DNA from: Syntrophaceae bacterium UBA6112
Lineage (GTDB): Bacteria; Desulfobacterota; Syntrophia; Syntrophales; UBA5619
Direction: 5' to 3'
DNA: 7,159 nt
NCBI GenBank assembly: GCA_002423465.1
Contig: DIWG01000074.1
Span: 1-7,159 of the forward strand
In this document: positions 1-6,132 of the stretch, piece by piece
Layout of the letters: each line of letters opens with the position of its first letter
How positions within the stretch are numbered: position 1 is the stretch's first letter
Notes under the pieces: generated by a model
What the model was told of the DNA's origin: nothing
Database searches by the model: none
Seen by the model: the letters and a program-made list of their open reading frames with translations, nothing else
Position numbers and translations under genes: made by a program

Positions 1-341
1 GCATCGGTGTGGCATTCTCCGTTTCGTTATCCATGGTCAGGGTGTTGACAGGCTTGTCCCTCTGGTATTTAATCGTCCCCGGTTATTTGATCGCATTGTT
101 GATGATGCGATTCGCATCTCCCGAATTCATAGCCATCGCTTTCGATGCGGGAGGGGCTGCGACGGGGCCCATGACGGTAACCTTCATATTGTCGATGACG
201 TGCGGCGTGGCAAAACAGTGTGCAGGCAGGGATCCCCTGCTGGATGGATTTGGCATGGTTTCATTGGTCGCCCTAGCCCCCATCCTTTCGATTCTTAGCC
301 TGGGATTTTTGTATAACAGAAAGCAGAAGGCGAATGATTGA
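1..341 (+). CDS. DUF1538 family membrane protein, C-terminal part (5' end outside window)
   Basis: Partial gene: the frame is already open at base 3 and starts before the window. About 112 residues are visible. They match the second half of the two DUF1538 proteins further down: an IGVAFSVSLSMVRV helix (compare IGVGISVAIAMLRV in the 1128-1820 gene), then the hallmark FDAGGAATGPM at about 141-173, then a DPLLDGFGMVSLVALAPI stretch and a basic tail (YNRKQKAND). DUF1538 proteins are integral inner-membrane proteins of unknown activity, suspected transporters or channels. The DAGG..TGPM motif resembles the 1817-2572 protein more than the 1128-1820 one, so this looks like the 'C-type' member of a pair, and its 'N-type' partner may lie just upstream (inference). 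The stop overlaps the next gene, a PII protein, by 8 bases, so the two are probably translationally coupled. The GTG at 9 is an internal valine, not the start. Confidence 0.85.
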   Translation, partial: IGVAFSVSLSMVRVLTGLSLWYLIVPGYLIALLMMRFASPEFIAIAFDAGGAATGPMTVTFILSMTCGVAKQCAGRDPLLDGFGMVSLVALAPILSILSLGFLYNRKQKAND

Positions 342-693
342 AAACACCACCCCGATCAATGCGGAGCATAAGCTCATCGTGACGATTGTCAGCAAGGGGT
401 CCGCGAGCAAGATCGTTGCCGCCAGCAGAAAGGCAGGCGCCGGCGGGGGAACGATCCTGCTGGGAAGAGGGACGGCCGGCAAGTCCGTTTATCTGGAAAT
501 CCTGGGCATCAACTTCGATCCCGAAAAGGAGATCATTTTGACCCTCGCCCCGAAAGACAGAGTGGAGGACATCCTACAGGCCATTTTGGATGAAGGGAAT
601 TTAAACAAGCCCGGCAAAGGCATTGGTTTCGTCGTTAACGTAAAGGGGCTTGCCGGTATTTTTCACCTGCTGGAAGCAGGAAAACTACAATAA
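334..693 (+). CDS. PII-family signalling protein, atypical (first paralogue)
   Basis: A 119-residue protein with the PII fold pattern: beta strand KLIVTIV at about 13-19, helix SASKIVAASRKAGA, second strand GGGTILLGRG (37-46), a short T-loop (about 47-63), strand EKEIILTL (64-71), a second helix, and a B-loop-like LNKPGKGIGFVV (90-101). PII proteins are trimeric sensors that control enzymes, regulators or membrane transporters by T-loop contact. By eye alignment with GlnB, the YRGAEY segment carrying the uridylylated Tyr51 is absent, and the positions of Lys90, Arg101 and Arg103 hold Ile97, Gly108 and Phe110. Classical ATP/2-oxoglutarate sensing is therefore doubtful. Tyr53 in the T-loop is not in a recognised modification context. 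The ATG lies inside the 3' end of the preceding DUF1538 gene, with AGAAGG at 325-330 as a closely spaced ribosome site. The neighbours on both sides suggest that DUF1538 proteins are its targets (inference). Confidence 0.85.
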   Translation: MIENTTPINAEHKLIVTIVSKGSASKIVAASRKAGAGGGTILLGRGTAGKSVYLEILGINFDPEKEIILTLAPKDRVEDILQAILDEGNLNKPGKGIGFVVNVKGLAGIFHLLEAGKLQ

Positions 694-698
694 TCATT

Positions 699-705
699 AG
701 GAGGG
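699..705 (+). promoter_or_regulatory. Strong ribosome binding site of second PII gene
   Basis: AGGAGGG, six bases before the ATG at 712. It is a near-perfect Shine-Dalgarno sequence and by far the strongest in this five-gene block. The second PII protein may be made in excess over its membrane partners (inference). Confidence 0.8.
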
Positions 706-711
706 AATTCA

Positions 712-1047
712 ATGTCAGAGAATTGTCCGCTCTACTTTGACTTGATTGTCACGATCGTCAACAAAGGATTCGCCGAGGAGGTGGTGGACGCCGCCAAGAA
801 GGCCGGGGCTGAAGGTGGGACCATCATCAACGGTCGCGGTACCGGCATACATGAAAACATGAAACTTTTCGGGATACCCATTGAGCCTGAAAAGGAGATT
901 GTTTTAACCATCATCGACCGGACAAAATCGGAAAATGTGTTGATCGCCATTCGCAATGCCGTCGACCTGAATAAACCGGGTATGGGTGTGGCATTCGTGC
1001 TGGAAATAGAGAAGACCGTCGGCATCTGCCATCTGTTGAAAGACTGA
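712..1047 (+). CDS. PII-family signalling protein, atypical (second paralogue)
   Basis: A 111-residue PII-family protein, clearly paralogous to the preceding gene: FDLIVTIVNKG (9-19), EEVVDAAKKAGAEGGTIINGRGTG (22-45), EPEKEIVLTI (58-67), and a B-loop LNKPGMGVAFVL (86-97). The T-loop between GRG and EKEI has a wholly different sequence from the first paralogue (IHENMKLFGIPIEP against AGKSVYLEILGINFDP) and is one residue shorter. The two may therefore contact different partners or respond to different signals. As in the first copy, the GlnB Tyr51 motif is missing and the Lys90 and Arg101/Arg103 positions are not basic. It has two cysteines (5 and 106), the latter in the C-terminal strand VGICHLL; the first paralogue has none. 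It begins 18 bases after the previous stop, behind AGGAGGG. This TGIHE/EPEKEI type is a known PII-like branch often labelled 'P-II family nitrogen regulator', but a nitrogen role is not shown by the sequence. Confidence 0.88.
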   Translation: MSENCPLYFDLIVTIVNKGFAEEVVDAAKKAGAEGGTIINGRGTGIHENMKLFGIPIEPEKEIVLTIIDRTKSENVLIAIRNAVDLNKPGMGVAFVLEIEKTVGICHLLKD

Positions 1048-1127
1048 CAGCACGTGAAAAACCCCCTCCCGCAACCGCGGAAACGATGTGAGGTCCATTA
1101 CCTTTGCCAGCCTCCGGACAGGGAAAT

Positions 1128-1820
1128 ATGCTGCCGTTAATCAAGGAAAAATTCCTGGAAGTTTCCAAGGCGATCACGCCTCTGATCGTGATTGTCTGCA
1201 TCCTTCAGTGGACATTGGTGAAGGCGCCAACGGCGCTGTTTATCCAGTTTCTCATCGGATCATTCATGACCACCGTCGGGATGATGCTCTTCCTCATGGG
1301 CATCGATACCGGGATTCTACCCATGGGGAGAACCATCGGTGCCGAACTGCCGAAGAAGGGCTCGTTGCTCCTCATCATGGCGGTGGCGTTCTCCTTCGGC
1401 TTCGCGACCACCGTCGCCGAACCCGATGTGCTTGTTTTGTCCAAGCAGATCGATTTGATCGCCCAGGGCGCCATTTTGGGAAACACCGTTTTGTACGTCA
1501 TCGCCATCGGTGTGGGGATTTCCGTCGCCATAGCCATGCTGCGGGTTGTCTTCGGAATTCGCATGGCCTACCTACTGACGGCGGCCTACGCCATCATCCT
1601 CATTCTTTCCTTTTTCACCCCTGCGGAATTTGTCCCCCTGGCCTATGACGCGGGAAGTGTGACCACCGGAGCATTGACCGCTCCCGTGGTGATTGCGCTG
1701 GCCCTCGGACTCAGTTCCGTTCTCGCCGGCAGATCAGCCGTATCGGATGGTTTCGGTCTGTTGGGATTTGCCTCCATCGGACCGATCATCGCCGTTATGA
1801 TTCTGGGGATACTGCGTTGA
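1128..1820 (+). CDS. DUF1538 family membrane protein, single domain (N-type)
   Basis: About 230 residues with six or seven hydrophobic segments, an integral membrane protein of the DUF1538 family (activity unknown). Family landmarks in order: amphipathic start LIKEKFLEV, TM at 16-31, the LFLMGIDTGILPMGRTIG motif (54-71), ATTVAEPDV (93-101), ML-R helix end (137-139), YDAGSVTTGALTAPVV (173-188) and SDGFGLLGFASIGPII near the C terminus. The VTTGALTAP form differs from the ATGPM form of its two relatives here, suggesting a distinct partner half rather than a recent copy. Start: ATG at 1128 gives the usual family N terminus with AGGGA three bases ahead; an in-frame TTG at 1104 with GAGG at 1090-1093 would add eight residues and cannot be excluded. 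It follows the second PII gene by 80 bases with no terminator seen, and its stop overlaps the next gene by TTGA. Confidence 0.9.
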   Translation: MLPLIKEKFLEVSKAITPLIVIVCILQWTLVKAPTALFIQFLIGSFMTTVGMMLFLMGIDTGILPMGRTIGAELPKKGSLLLIMAVAFSFGFATTVAEPDVLVLSKQIDLIAQGAILGNTVLYVIAIGVGISVAIAMLRVVFGIRMAYLLTAAYAIILILSFFTPAEFVPLAYDAGSVTTGALTAPVVIALALGLSSVLAGRSAVSDGFGLLGFASIGPIIAVMILGILR

Positions 1821-2572
1821 ATGGAATAAACATCTTCATCGACTTCCAAAGCACCGTCCTGAGCGTGGTCGAGGCGATTCTGCCGCTGGTGCTTCTTTTC
1901 ATCATCTTCCAGCTCTTGATGCTCCGCTTGCCCCGCCGGTACGTCCTTTCCATCCTAAAGGGTTCCCTGCTCGCCGCGGCCGGCCTGCTGCTCTTTCTGC
2001 AGGGGGTGCAGATCAGCTTCCTGCCCTTTGGCCGGGCTATTGGAGAAGCCCTGGGCGCGCTGCCGCACAGGTGGCTTTTGATGCCCTTCGGTGTCCTCCT
2101 CGGATTTTTCACGACCTGGGGCGAACCGTCGGTGCGCATCCTGGCCGACCAGGTGGAACGCGCATCGAGCGGATCGATCCGCCAGTCCACGGTGCTTTTT
2201 GCGATCTGCACGGGCGTTGCCCTGATCGTCGGTCTGGGGATGCTGCGGATCGGTTACGGCATCCCGCTGCTCTATATCCTGATGCCGGGATATGCGCTCG
2301 TCATGGTGATCATCTGGTTCAGCGATGAAGAATATCTCTCGATCGCCATCGATGCGGGCGGTGTCGCCACGGGGCCCATGGCCAACACGTTCCTGCTCGC
2401 CCTTGCCCTCGGCGTATCCTCTTCTTTGGGTGGACAGGACCCTCTCATCCATGGTTTGGGATTGGTCGCGTTGATCGCCTTGGCACCCATCATTTCGGTC
2501 ATGGTTCTCGGCTTTGTCCTGGCCATCAAGAAGCGGCAGACGAGTCCGCACCGGCCGGTGAAAACCCCTTGA
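1817..2572 (+). CDS. DUF1538 family membrane protein, single domain (C-type)
   Basis: A 251-residue polytopic membrane protein of the DUF1538 family. Hydrophobic segments lie at about 14-36, 44-64, 86-100, 126-143, 149-168, 189-204 and 214-237. Family motifs: LFLQGVQISFLPFGRAIGE (59-77), TTWGEPSVRILADQVE (99-114), IDAGGVATGPM (178-188), GGQDPLIHGLGLVALIALAPII (205-226). The tail (KKRQTSPHRPVKTP) is basic, so it is probably cytoplasmic by the positive-inside rule. It starts with TTG at 1817, overlapping the previous stop as TTGA; GGGGA at 1805-1809 is well placed, and the nearby ATG at 1821 is in another frame that stops at once. Close coupling to the preceding gene and the complementary motif types suggest that the two form one complex, equivalent to longer DUF1538 proteins that carry two domains in one chain (inference). 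The transported substrate is unknown. Confidence 0.9.
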   Translation: MNGINIFIDFQSTVLSVVEAILPLVLLFIIFQLLMLRLPRRYVLSILKGSLLAAAGLLLFLQGVQISFLPFGRAIGEALGALPHRWLLMPFGVLLGFFTTWGEPSVRILADQVERASSGSIRQSTVLFAICTGVALIVGLGMLRIGYGIPLLYILMPGYALVMVIIWFSDEEYLSIAIDAGGVATGPMANTFLLALALGVSSSLGGQDPLIHGLGLVALIALAPIISVMVLGFVLAIKKRQTSPHRPVKTP

Positions 2573-2793
2573 CAGACAGGCCCGCAGTTCCTGGGAAATC
2601 CTCCCCTGCGGCCGCTGGGTATGGCTTTTGAACACTTTTTCCGGCTATCGCTTGCCGAACATGTCAGCCCCAAAACGGGCGAGCAGCGGGGCAATTTCGT
2701 TCAGACCTGCAGCATGGCTGGACTGATCAACTTTGCCATCCGCCTCAGCAGCGCGGGGACAGCGCATTCTGACGGATAGGAAGTGAGAATGTC
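2573..2793. other. Spacer between DUF1538/PII block and trehalose genes; possible 52-residue ORF
   Basis: No convincing gene, no T-tailed terminator and no clear sigma-70 promoter was found by eye. An ATG at 2621 opens a 52-codon + strand frame (MAFEHFFRLSLAEHV...) that ends at TAG 2777-2779 inside the ribosome site of the next gene. It lacks a recognisable ribosome site and matches no family I know. The same frame is open all the way from the DUF1538 stop codon at 2570-2572. It could be a leader peptide, a decayed gene, or chance. Confidence 0.3.
2778..2787 (+). promoter_or_regulatory. Ribosome binding site of membrane-anchored trehalose-6-phosphate synthase
   Basis: AGGAAGTGAG, ending six bases before the ATG at 2794. 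It supports that start over in-frame ATGs at 2815 and 2821, and therefore a complete basic N terminus ahead of the first membrane helix. Confidence 0.6.
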
Positions 2794-5052
2794 ATGAAAC
2801 CTCGGATAAAAAGAATGGCGATGTTCCGTTCCCTGAGGCTCTCACTGCGGTTCATCGTCCCTCTCGCCGTCGCGCTGGCGATCCTGGCCTTTTCGGTCGT
2901 GCCGCTGGTGGATCGGCTTTACCTCCGCTGGTCCGTCCGCGACATGGACATCCGTTCGAAACTGATCGCGAGCACCCTCCAGGAACCTCTCACCGATCTT
3001 CTTCAGCAGGGCAACAAAACCAAAATCACTGCCCTGTTCTCACGCGCGCTTCGGGATGAACGGCTCTTTGCCTTGGGTTACTGCGACGAGAATGGAAACA
3101 TGCTCCATCGCACGCCGACATTTCCCAAGGACCTCAGCTGCACCTCGCCCGGTCCATCGGCGGATAAAACCGGTCTTCTGCTAAAGTTGCCCCAAGGGGT
3201 GTTCCATGTTGCGGTTAGCCCCATGTCCCATGAGAGCATGCCGGTCGGGAACTTGATCCTGGTCCATGACATGAGTTTTGTCGAGCGACGAAGCACGGAT
3301 ACGAGAAAATATATCATCATGCTTTTTGCCGTGCTCGGCGTGGTAACCTCTCTGATCACGGTTTTTGTGGCCCACCTGAGCTGGCACGGCTGGATGAAGG
3401 GCGTCAGGGCGATGCTGCGCGGCGAAGGGATCGTGCGTCCCTTCTCGCGGCCCAACAGCTCCGAATTGGAACCGCTCGTAGGCGATCTGCGCGCCCTGCT
3501 GCGTACGCTTGACGAAGAGAGGCGCTTGGCCGATGACGTCACCATTTCATGGACCCCCGATACGTTGCGGGGTCTTCTTCACAAGCAATTGACGGGTGAC
3601 CAAGTGCTGGTTGTTTCCAATCGCGAGCCCTACATCCATATGAAGGGCAAGGCGGGCATTGAAGTGAAACGACCCGCCAGTGGATTGGTCACGGCGGTGG
3701 AACCGGTGATGCGCGCCTGCTCGGGCACATGGATCGCCCACGGCGCGGGTACCGCCGATCGGGAGGTGGTGGACCGCCACGACAGGGTGCCGGTCCCTCC
3801 CGGGCATGCCGATTATACACTCCGGCGCATCTGGCTCACGCAGCAGGAAGAGGAGGGCTATTACTACGGCTTTGCCAATGAAGGCCTCTGGCCTCTGTGC
3901 CATATTGCCCATGTGCGCCCGGTGTTCCGCACCAGCGATTGGGAGCGCTATATGGCGGTGAACCAGCGCTTTGCCGATGCCGTGGCCGAGGAGGCAAACA
4001 GCGATGACCCGGTGGTCCTTGTACAGGACTATCATTTTGCCCTTCTGCCGGGCATGATCCGCAAGCTGTTGCCACGAGCGACGCTGATCACCTTCTGGCA
4101 TATCCCCTGGCCCAACCCCGAATCCTTCGGCATCTGCCCCTGGCGGGAGGAACTACTCCAGGGGATGCTCGGCAGCACCATCCTCGGTTTCCATACACGG
4201 TTCCATTGCAAAAACTTCCTGGAAACCGTCGACCGCTATCTCGAAACCCGTATCGAGCATGAATCATCGACCATCTCCCACGGCAACATGCTGACGTTGG
4301 TCGAGAGCTACCCCATTTCCATTCAATGGCCGCCTCCCTGGCAGGAGACTCAGCCGCCGGTGGAGGAGTGCCGTGCCTGGGTGACGCAGATCCTGCAACT
4401 GGCCAAGGATTGCCTGATCGGACTCGGTGTGGACCGTCTGGATTACACGAAAGGCGTTATCGAGCGCCTGCGGGCGATCGAGTGCATGCTGGAGCTGCAT
4501 CCCGAAATGATCGGCCGCTTCACATTCATCCAAATCGCCGCGCCGTCCCGTTCCGTCCTCGAAGAATACCAGACCCTGGATACGCGGGTACGCTCCCTGA
4601 CCGCGCGGATCAACGAGCGGTTTTCCCGCGGGTCCTATCAGCCAGTCTGTCTCCGGGTCGAACACCACGAATCGGAAGTGATCAATCGCTACTACCGCGC
4701 CGCCGATGTCTGCATGGTGACGAGCCTCCATGACGGCATGAATCTCGTTGCCAAAGAATTTGTGGCATCCCGCGATGATGAACGGGGCGTTCTGGTGCTT
4801 AGCCAGTTCACCGGTGCAGCTCACGAACTGCACGAGGCCCTGATCGTCAATCCCTATCATATCGAACAAACGGCGGATGCCTTGTTCCGAGCGTTGACGA
4901 TGCCGGATTTCGAACAGCGGGAGAGGATGTGCAGCATGCGTGCCCTGGTGAGCGACTTCAACGTCTACCGCTGGGCCGGGAGGATGCTGATCGATGCGGC
5001 GCGCATCCGGCAGCGGGAAAAGCTGGCCGCAAGGATCGGCTGCCCGTTATGA
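2794..5052 (+). CDS. otsA: Membrane-anchored trehalose-6-phosphate synthase with N-terminal sensor-like module (GT20)
   Basis: 752 residues, about 270 more than E. coli OtsA. It makes trehalose-6-phosphate from UDP-glucose and glucose-6-phosphate. N-terminal module: basic start, TM1 about 20-39, extracytoplasmic region about 40-172 with cysteines 97 and 116, TM2 about 173-193, then a HAMP-like or coiled linker about 195-250 (SSELEPLVGDLRALLRTLDEE). The GT20 domain runs from about 268 to 745. Equivalents of E. coli catalytic and binding residues are all visible: Arg277 (VVSNRE; R9), Trp313 (W40), Tyr357 and Trp366 (Y76, W85), Asp412 (DYH; D130), His436 (FWHIPWP; H154), Arg548 and Lys553 (GVDRLDYTKG; R262, K267), Asp647 and Glu655 (DGMNLVAKEF; D361, E369). 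The enzyme should be active and face the cytoplasm. The anchor and linker suggest control by an outside signal such as osmotic or redox state (inference). The stop shares ATGA with a possible start of the phosphatase gene. Confidence 0.95.
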   Translation: MKPRIKRMAMFRSLRLSLRFIVPLAVALAILAFSVVPLVDRLYLRWSVRDMDIRSKLIASTLQEPLTDLLQQGNKTKITALFSRALRDERLFALGYCDENGNMLHRTPTFPKDLSCTSPGPSADKTGLLLKLPQGVFHVAVSPMSHESMPVGNLILVHDMSFVERRSTDTRKYIIMLFAVLGVVTSLITVFVAHLSWHGWMKGVRAMLRGEGIVRPFSRPNSSELEPLVGDLRALLRTLDEERRLADDVTISWTPDTLRGLLHKQLTGDQVLVVSNREPYIHMKGKAGIEVKRPASGLVTAVEPVMRACSGTWIAHGAGTADREVVDRHDRVPVPPGHADYTLRRIWLTQQEEEGYYYGFANEGLWPLCHIAHVRPVFRTSDWERYMAVNQRFADAVAEEANSDDPVVLVQDYHFALLPGMIRKLLPRATLITFWHIPWPNPESFGICPWREELLQGMLGSTILGFHTRFHCKNFLETVDRYLETRIEHESSTISHGNMLTLVESYPISIQWPPPWQETQPPVEECRAWVTQILQLAKDCLIGLGVDRLDYTKGVIERLRAIECMLELHPEMIGRFTFIQIAAPSRSVLEEYQTLDTRVRSLTARINERFSRGSYQPVCLRVEHHESEVINRYYRAADVCMVTSLHDGMNLVAKEFVASRDDERGVLVLSQFTGAAHELHEALIVNPYHIEQTADALFRALTMPDFEQRERMCSMRALVSDFNVYRWAGRMLIDAARIRQREKLAARIGCPL

Positions 5053-5055
5053 CGC

Positions 5056-5061
5056 GGAGGG
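5056..5061 (+). promoter_or_regulatory. Ribosome binding site deciding the trehalose phosphatase start
   Basis: GGAGGG, five bases before ATG 5067. It favours this start over ATG 5049, which overlaps the synthase stop, and over the GTG or ATG codons further upstream inside the synthase gene. Confidence 0.75.
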
Positions 5062-5066
5062 CGACC

Positions 5067-5822
5067 ATGACCTATCTGTTCAGCGAGGCCGGACTTGCAT
5101 CCCTGCACGGGTTTGTCGATCCCGCAACCCTGTATGCCTTCGATCTCGACGGGACCCTTGCCCCCATCGCCGCCGATCCCGGGGGCATTCTGGTGCCGGA
5201 CGCCATCCAGAAAGCGCTTGCCCGGCTGAAGAAACGGGCCGTGGTGGCGATCATCACCGGCCGCTCCCGGAAGGATGCCCAGCGTCATCTCGGTGTCGTC
5301 CCCCAGTATCTCGTGGGAAATCATGGGGCGGAGGGGCTCCCCGGATGGGAACAACGCGAAAAGAAGTTCAGACGCCTGGCGGATGAATGGGAAAAGCAAC
5401 TGAGCAGAATCATTCCCGATGGAGAAAATTCAGGAATTGTGATCGAGAACAAGGGCATGTCGGTGTCCCTTCACTACCGCGGCGCGTCGAACAGACCGGC
5501 CTCGCGATTCATTGCGCTGAACGCAGTCGACCTGTTGATCCCCCAACCCAGGGTCATCGGTGGAAAGTATGTCGAAAACCTGCTGCCCAAGGAAGCTCCC
5601 GATAAGGGGACGGCGCTTCTACGTCTGATGGACGGTGCAGGTTGCGCGAAGGGATTCTTTGTGGGCGATGACCGGACCGATGAGGACGTCTTTCAACTGG
5701 ACGGAGACCGGCTCTTCACCGTGCGCGTGGGAACGGACAAGAAAAGCAGGGCGCGCTTTTTCCTGCGGGTCCAGAGGGAGATCCCTCTGCTTCTTCTTCA
5801 TATCAATGATGTGCTTGCATGA
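5067..5822 (+). CDS. otsB: Trehalose-6-phosphate phosphatase (HAD superfamily)
   Basis: 251 residues, normal for bacterial OtsB. It removes phosphate from trehalose-6-phosphate to give trehalose in the cytoplasm, completing the pathway begun by the preceding gene. HAD motifs are intact: motif I FDLDGTLAPI with nucleophile Asp26 and acid/base Asp28; motif II IITGRS with Thr64 (Ser is common in the family); the GNHGAE segment at 84-89; the substrate-cap region around 123-166 (VSLHYR); the K-Y-V-E-N-L-L-P...DKGTAL stretch with Glu170 and Lys180; and motif IV GDDRTDEDVF (200-209) with the metal-binding aspartates. The start at 5067 follows GGAGGG and gives the family-like N terminus. The frame extends upstream to 4929, but that part lies in the synthase gene and its composition is that of a shadow. 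The gene follows the synthase stop by 14 bases, a clear two-gene operon. Confidence 0.95.
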   Translation: MTYLFSEAGLASLHGFVDPATLYAFDLDGTLAPIAADPGGILVPDAIQKALARLKKRAVVAIITGRSRKDAQRHLGVVPQYLVGNHGAEGLPGWEQREKKFRRLADEWEKQLSRIIPDGENSGIVIENKGMSVSLHYRGASNRPASRFIALNAVDLLIPQPRVIGGKYVENLLPKEAPDKGTALLRLMDGAGCAKGFFVGDDRTDEDVFQLDGDRLFTVRVGTDKKSRARFFLRVQREIPLLLLHINDVLA

Positions 5823-5840
5823 ATGAGTCCTTAAATGGCG

Positions 5841-5852
5841 GATCCCGGGATC
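5841..5852. repeat. Perfect 12-base palindrome
   Basis: GATCCCGGGATC, 18 bases after the phosphatase stop. It could be a protein-binding site or part of a weak transcript-end hairpin, but there is no loop or T tract, and chance is possible. Confidence 0.35.
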
Positions 5853-5954
5853 AGAGCCACCATGATCAGCAGCGTAGGGTCGGGGATCGGGTTTCGCACC
5901 GAACCCGGTTCTTCGGGCACGGAGGTCGTCATGGCGGCAATGAGCGCACCGGTA

Positions 5955-6110
5955 TCATCGAAGGTGTTGAGCTTCACGGTAATGGTGGTCCAGCGTCTCA
6001 GCGAGAAAACGGCATGCCAGTTCGCCGATGGCCTCGGGAACGGTTTCATCGGACCCGCAGGAAACAACAAACTTCTGGTTGAAATGCCGGGAGAAATATG
6101 TATGCTCTAC
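5955..6110 (-). pseudogene. Possible 3' remnant of a minus-strand gene
   Basis: On the minus strand a frame of 51 codons ends at TGA (5955-5957) and has no start codon in a sensible place; it is closed upstream by a TGA at 6111-6113. Its translation looks like real protein: a strand-like KFVVSCGSDE followed by a helix AIGELACRFLAETLDHHYRE. I do not recognise the family. A competing minus frame at 5831-6070 (79 codons, MLFPAGPMKPFP...) has higher third-position G+C, so the coding frame is unclear and may have shifted. It is read here as the tail of a decayed or interrupted gene, with low certainty. Confidence 0.25.
6079..6106 (+). promoter_or_regulatory. Candidate sigma-70 promoter for the DUF3124 lipoprotein gene
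   Basis: TTGAAA (6079-6084), 16-base spacer, TATGCT (6101-6106), ending 26 bases before the ATG at 6133. The -35 is five of six and the -10 four of six to consensus, in a locally A+T-rich patch. It fits a separate transcript for the lipoprotein gene. Confidence 0.4.
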
Positions 6111-6132
6111 TCAAACAAGAAGGCGCATTCTT

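Larger units (their letters stand above)
5823..6132. other. 310-base region without a convincing intact gene
   Basis: G+C-rich up to about 6060, then A+T-richer. It holds a 12-base perfect palindrome (5841-5852), a small hairpin CGGGTT/AACCCG (5888-5907), overlapping open frames on both strands (minus 5831-6070, plus 5835-6143), a remnant-like minus frame (5955-6110) and a promoter-like pair before the lipoprotein gene. There is no T-tailed terminator for the trehalose operon. Confidence 0.5.

Noticed and set aside
9..341. Complete small membrane protein starting at GTG 9
   Set aside because: The frame is open to the window edge and aligns with the interior of DUF1538, so the GTG is an internal codon.
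1048..1127. Terminator or CRISPR-like structure between the second PII gene and the DUF1538 pair
   Set aside because: No stem with a T tract and no repeated units; only an 80-base gap.
1088..1648. 186-codon + strand ORF overlapping the N-type DUF1538 gene
   Set aside because: Its text is rich in H, R and G with no family pattern, and the overlapping frame is a clear DUF1538 protein.
1955..2635. 226-codon minus-strand ORF opposite the C-type DUF1538 gene
   Set aside because: Composition (D, R, H, Q rich) is typical of the reverse of a membrane-protein gene in G+C-rich DNA.
4264..4869. Long minus-strand ORF opposite the trehalose-6-phosphate synthase
   Set aside because: It lies fully opposite conserved GT20 motifs, so it is a shadow.
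4929..5822. Longer phosphatase starting at 4929
   Set aside because: The extra 46 residues lie in the synthase gene and look like shadow text; GGAGGG before ATG 5067 gives the natural start.
5888..5907. CGGGTT/AACCCG hairpin as transcription terminator of the trehalose operon
   Set aside because: Only six base pairs and no following T run.
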